Assembly (NCBI GenBank): GCA_019843655.1
Contig: JACDQD010000106.1
Coordinates: 434,001-498,000 of the forward strand
DNA from: Lethocerus indicus
Lineage: Eukaryota > Arthropoda > Insecta > Hemiptera > Belostomatidae
Direction of reading: 5' to 3'
DNA length: 64,000 nt
In this document: piece after piece, positions 62,807 to 64,000 of the stretch
Layout of the letters: each line of letters starts with the position of its first letter
Numbering within the stretch: position 1 is the first letter of the stretch
The notes under the pieces: generated by a model
What the model was told of the DNA's origin: nothing
Seen by the model: the letters and a program-made list of their open reading frames with translations, nothing else
The model's database searches: none
Translations under genes and position numbers: made by a program

Positions 62807-63623
62807 TTATTTATTCATGACATCCTCACTGGTAAATAGATATTTCGTATATCGAATTAGGTCAAGGTAGTCTTAGTTCGCCGTCGAAATATAGGACCAA
62901 TTCCAATTTCATAAGAGAGTTGGGAGATGGGAATATTTCCATTCGTTCAAATTGAATCAATTTTATTAGGCCGACCCCGAAGCCGCGAGCCCTTTATGGG
63001 CCACCGGCAGTGCCCAGGAGGCCCCCAAACCGCCTCACCTCTGGGACACCGCCTTCACTACAAATACACTTTTTGACTTATCTTCGCACTTACAGACTGC
63101 AGACAATATGGAACAATACGAAATTACAAGTGAGCTATAATATAAGGAGCGACATTTTAATTCGAGGAACTTACACTGAAAAAAACTTTAAGGAAAACAT
63201 TGTGTAAGATAGAGAGTGAAAATTAGGGGCATAAAAATGCTAACCTGGAACATTCCTGGAATTGTGACACTTAGTACAATGATGAAATTTCGGCTTGTGC
63301 TACTGTTAATAAATAGTAATGAATAGTTATTTAATTAACTATTAGCACAGATTACTCAAGTCAAGTACAGTAAGTACTTGCGATGGGCGTGTTATTATTT
63401 TATTTTTATTGCTTAAAAATTAAGTAATTCATTAGCTGAAAGTCTCAGACATTTATTATGGACCACAGATTATATAAAATAATTAAAAAATAGATTCCAC
63501 TCCGCGCGTCAATTGTAAAACTTCATTTACCTCAATAGTCACTTTTTGTCTGGCCATAGCTTTCTCAACTTCGCTGTACATCAGTGTATTGTGGATACCC
63601 AGGCCGCAAAATATTGTGAAGGC
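52145..63623 (-). CDS. Pde11: PDE11-type dual cAMP/cGMP phosphodiesterase, 3' part (nine exons, 374 aa)
   Basis: Hydrolyses cAMP/cGMP in the cytoplasm. Minus-strand exons: 63623-63531, 62262-62212, 55993-55847, 55216-55109, 54755-54646, 54364-54274, 54087-53987, 52766-52466 and 52267-52145; every junction keeps phase. The fragment begins in the GAF-catalytic linker [13 protein letters not shown] and VLSYHAT, hallmarks of PDE11. The catalytic site has YHNWRHAF (proton-donor and metal His), [10 protein letters not shown] (metal His/Asp), [12 protein letters not shown] and ATDLSTYF (metal Asp). [18 protein letters not shown] carries the purine-binding Gln followed by Trp, as I recall for human PDE11A (PDE5 has Phe). 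The tail is short, ending SLQNSP. The GAF-domain exons lie off the right edge. Introns include one of 6.2 kb and one with a LINE insertion. PDE5/6-like is the alternative, less likely. Confidence 0.92.
52844..53529 (+). mobile_element. 5'-truncated Jockey/I-type LINE fragment with target-site duplication
   Basis: It is flanked by TTGTTACGTCCAC at 52831-52843 and again from about 53530. The first about 240 bases encode the extreme C-terminus of a non-LTR reverse-transcriptase protein: [20 protein letters not shown], then PNPL, and an Arg-rich end before a stop at about 53081. A 3'UTR of about 440 bp follows, with AATAAA near 53500 and a TTGTATC-TTGTATC tail in place of poly(A). It lies in a PDE11 intron, antisense to that gene. 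The near-intact duplication implies a fairly recent insertion. Confidence 0.88.
57897..57985. repeat. ACGC/TGCA/TATA alternating purine-pyrimidine repeat
   Basis: About seven ACGC units, then GTACGCACATGCATGTGCAC, more ACGC units and a TA run. Strictly alternating purine-pyrimidine DNA of this length can adopt Z-form. Confidence 0.85.
59836..59845. promoter_or_regulatory. Full palindromic CRE (GTGACGTCAC) in PDE11 intron
   Basis: It contains the canonical CREB/ATF octamer TGACGTCA within a 10-bp palindrome, in a GC-rich block. A CREB site in a cyclic-nucleotide phosphodiesterase gene would fit feedback control. This is inference from motif and location. Confidence 0.45.
60931..60995 (+). repeat. 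G-rich (GAGGG)n repeat, possible G-quadruplex
   Basis: Repeated GGGAG/GAGGG runs, at least six G-triplets within 65 bases. Confidence 0.7.
61686..61734. repeat. (TA)n microsatellite
   Basis: An uninterrupted TA array of about 49 bp in the PDE11 intron. Confidence 0.95.
62739..62801. repeat. Compound (CT)n(AT)n microsatellite
   Basis: A CT array of about 25 bp passes directly into an AT array of about 37 bp, then TTTA repeats, in a PDE11 intron. Confidence 0.95.
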
Positions 63624-64000
63624 CTGCAAACAAGATGATATCTTATAATATTTTCTGTACGGACAATGATTAAGTTCATTTTAATTAAAGAACATTGAAA
63701 AGTATGTCTAATATATATCTTTGTGCAATGTTTTAATGAAAGGTAGGATACAACTGCAGGCCGTTGAACGCCGTTGGGCGTTCTAACCCAATCCTCGCGA
63801 ATTAAATAATATGATTTAACGTTGTAACGTCACATTGTTTACGTGTTTTTTATGGGGCCGATAAATGTAAAGGTAGGCGATACGGATGGATATAACGACA
63901 GTTCAAAAAGGATTTCCTCTGTCATAGCCCTGTCCATATCACATCAATCAGTGCGTACGCTGAAATTATTTTCCGAACGAAGAGAGGCATTCCTGCTAAC
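63624..64000. other. Right edge: PDE11 intron, no exon recognised
   Basis: Sequence upstream (minus strand) of the first PDE11 exon in the window. I see no further GAF-domain exon before the edge. Confidence 0.55.

Overview
This is nuclear DNA of an arthropod, most probably an insect. The evidence is many short introns with canonical GT-AG ends, TATA plus CA(G/T)-type initiators, degraded Tc1/mariner, piggyBac-like and Jockey-like elements, and clear animal genes. I cannot name the species or order. One gene body and one non-coding tract are strongly CpG-depleted while their surroundings are CpG-normal. That pattern suggests a lineage with germline DNA methylation.

Layout. (1) 1-23.4 kb is gene-poor. 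It holds a 171-bp GA microsatellite, a TA-flanked mariner-type deletion derivative (10743-11280), two copies of a dispersed exon-like repeat, several GC-richer blocks, and a possible small gene with its own TATA/initiator near 19.6-20.1 kb. (2) 23.4-30.1 kb, plus strand: a complete 18-exon gene for the dynein-2 intermediate chain DYNC2I1 (WDR60), with a near-consensus RFX X-box about 160 bp before its start codon. (3) 33.4-36.0 kb: two convergent, paralogous two-exon genes for about 220-residue proteins. Each has an N-terminal winged-helix-like domain, an identically spaced eight-cysteine cluster and a basic tail. I do not recognise this architecture and rate it the best candidate for something undescribed. 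(4) 37.9-45.2 kb, minus strand: three genes for small secreted helical proteins. They share one architecture: TATA, non-coding leader exon, signal-peptide exon, phase-0 intron, mature-protein exon. Two are a recent tandem duplication, and one of these carries a piggyBac-like MITE in its intron. (5) 46.3-50.0 kb, plus strand: a complete four-exon PAR/CES-2-like bZIP transcription factor. (6) 50.46-52.07 kb: an AT-rich, ORF-free tract in which I find no CG dinucleotide. (7) 52.1-63.6 kb, minus strand: nine 3' exons of a PDE11-type dual cyclic-nucleotide phosphodiesterase, covering the catalytic domain to the stop. The GAF-domain exons lie beyond the right edge. A 5'-truncated LINE with a target-site duplication sits in one intron, and another intron is 6.2 kb long.

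The genes are not an operon and mostly act separately: intraflagellar transport (DYNC2I1), cyclic-nucleotide signalling (PDE11) and transcription (bZIP). The two unrecognised clusters are local gene families made by inverted (winged-helix/Cys) and tandem (secreted) duplication. Exon boundaries were worked out by hand from splice sites, reading phase and family resemblance. No alignment or transcript data were available.
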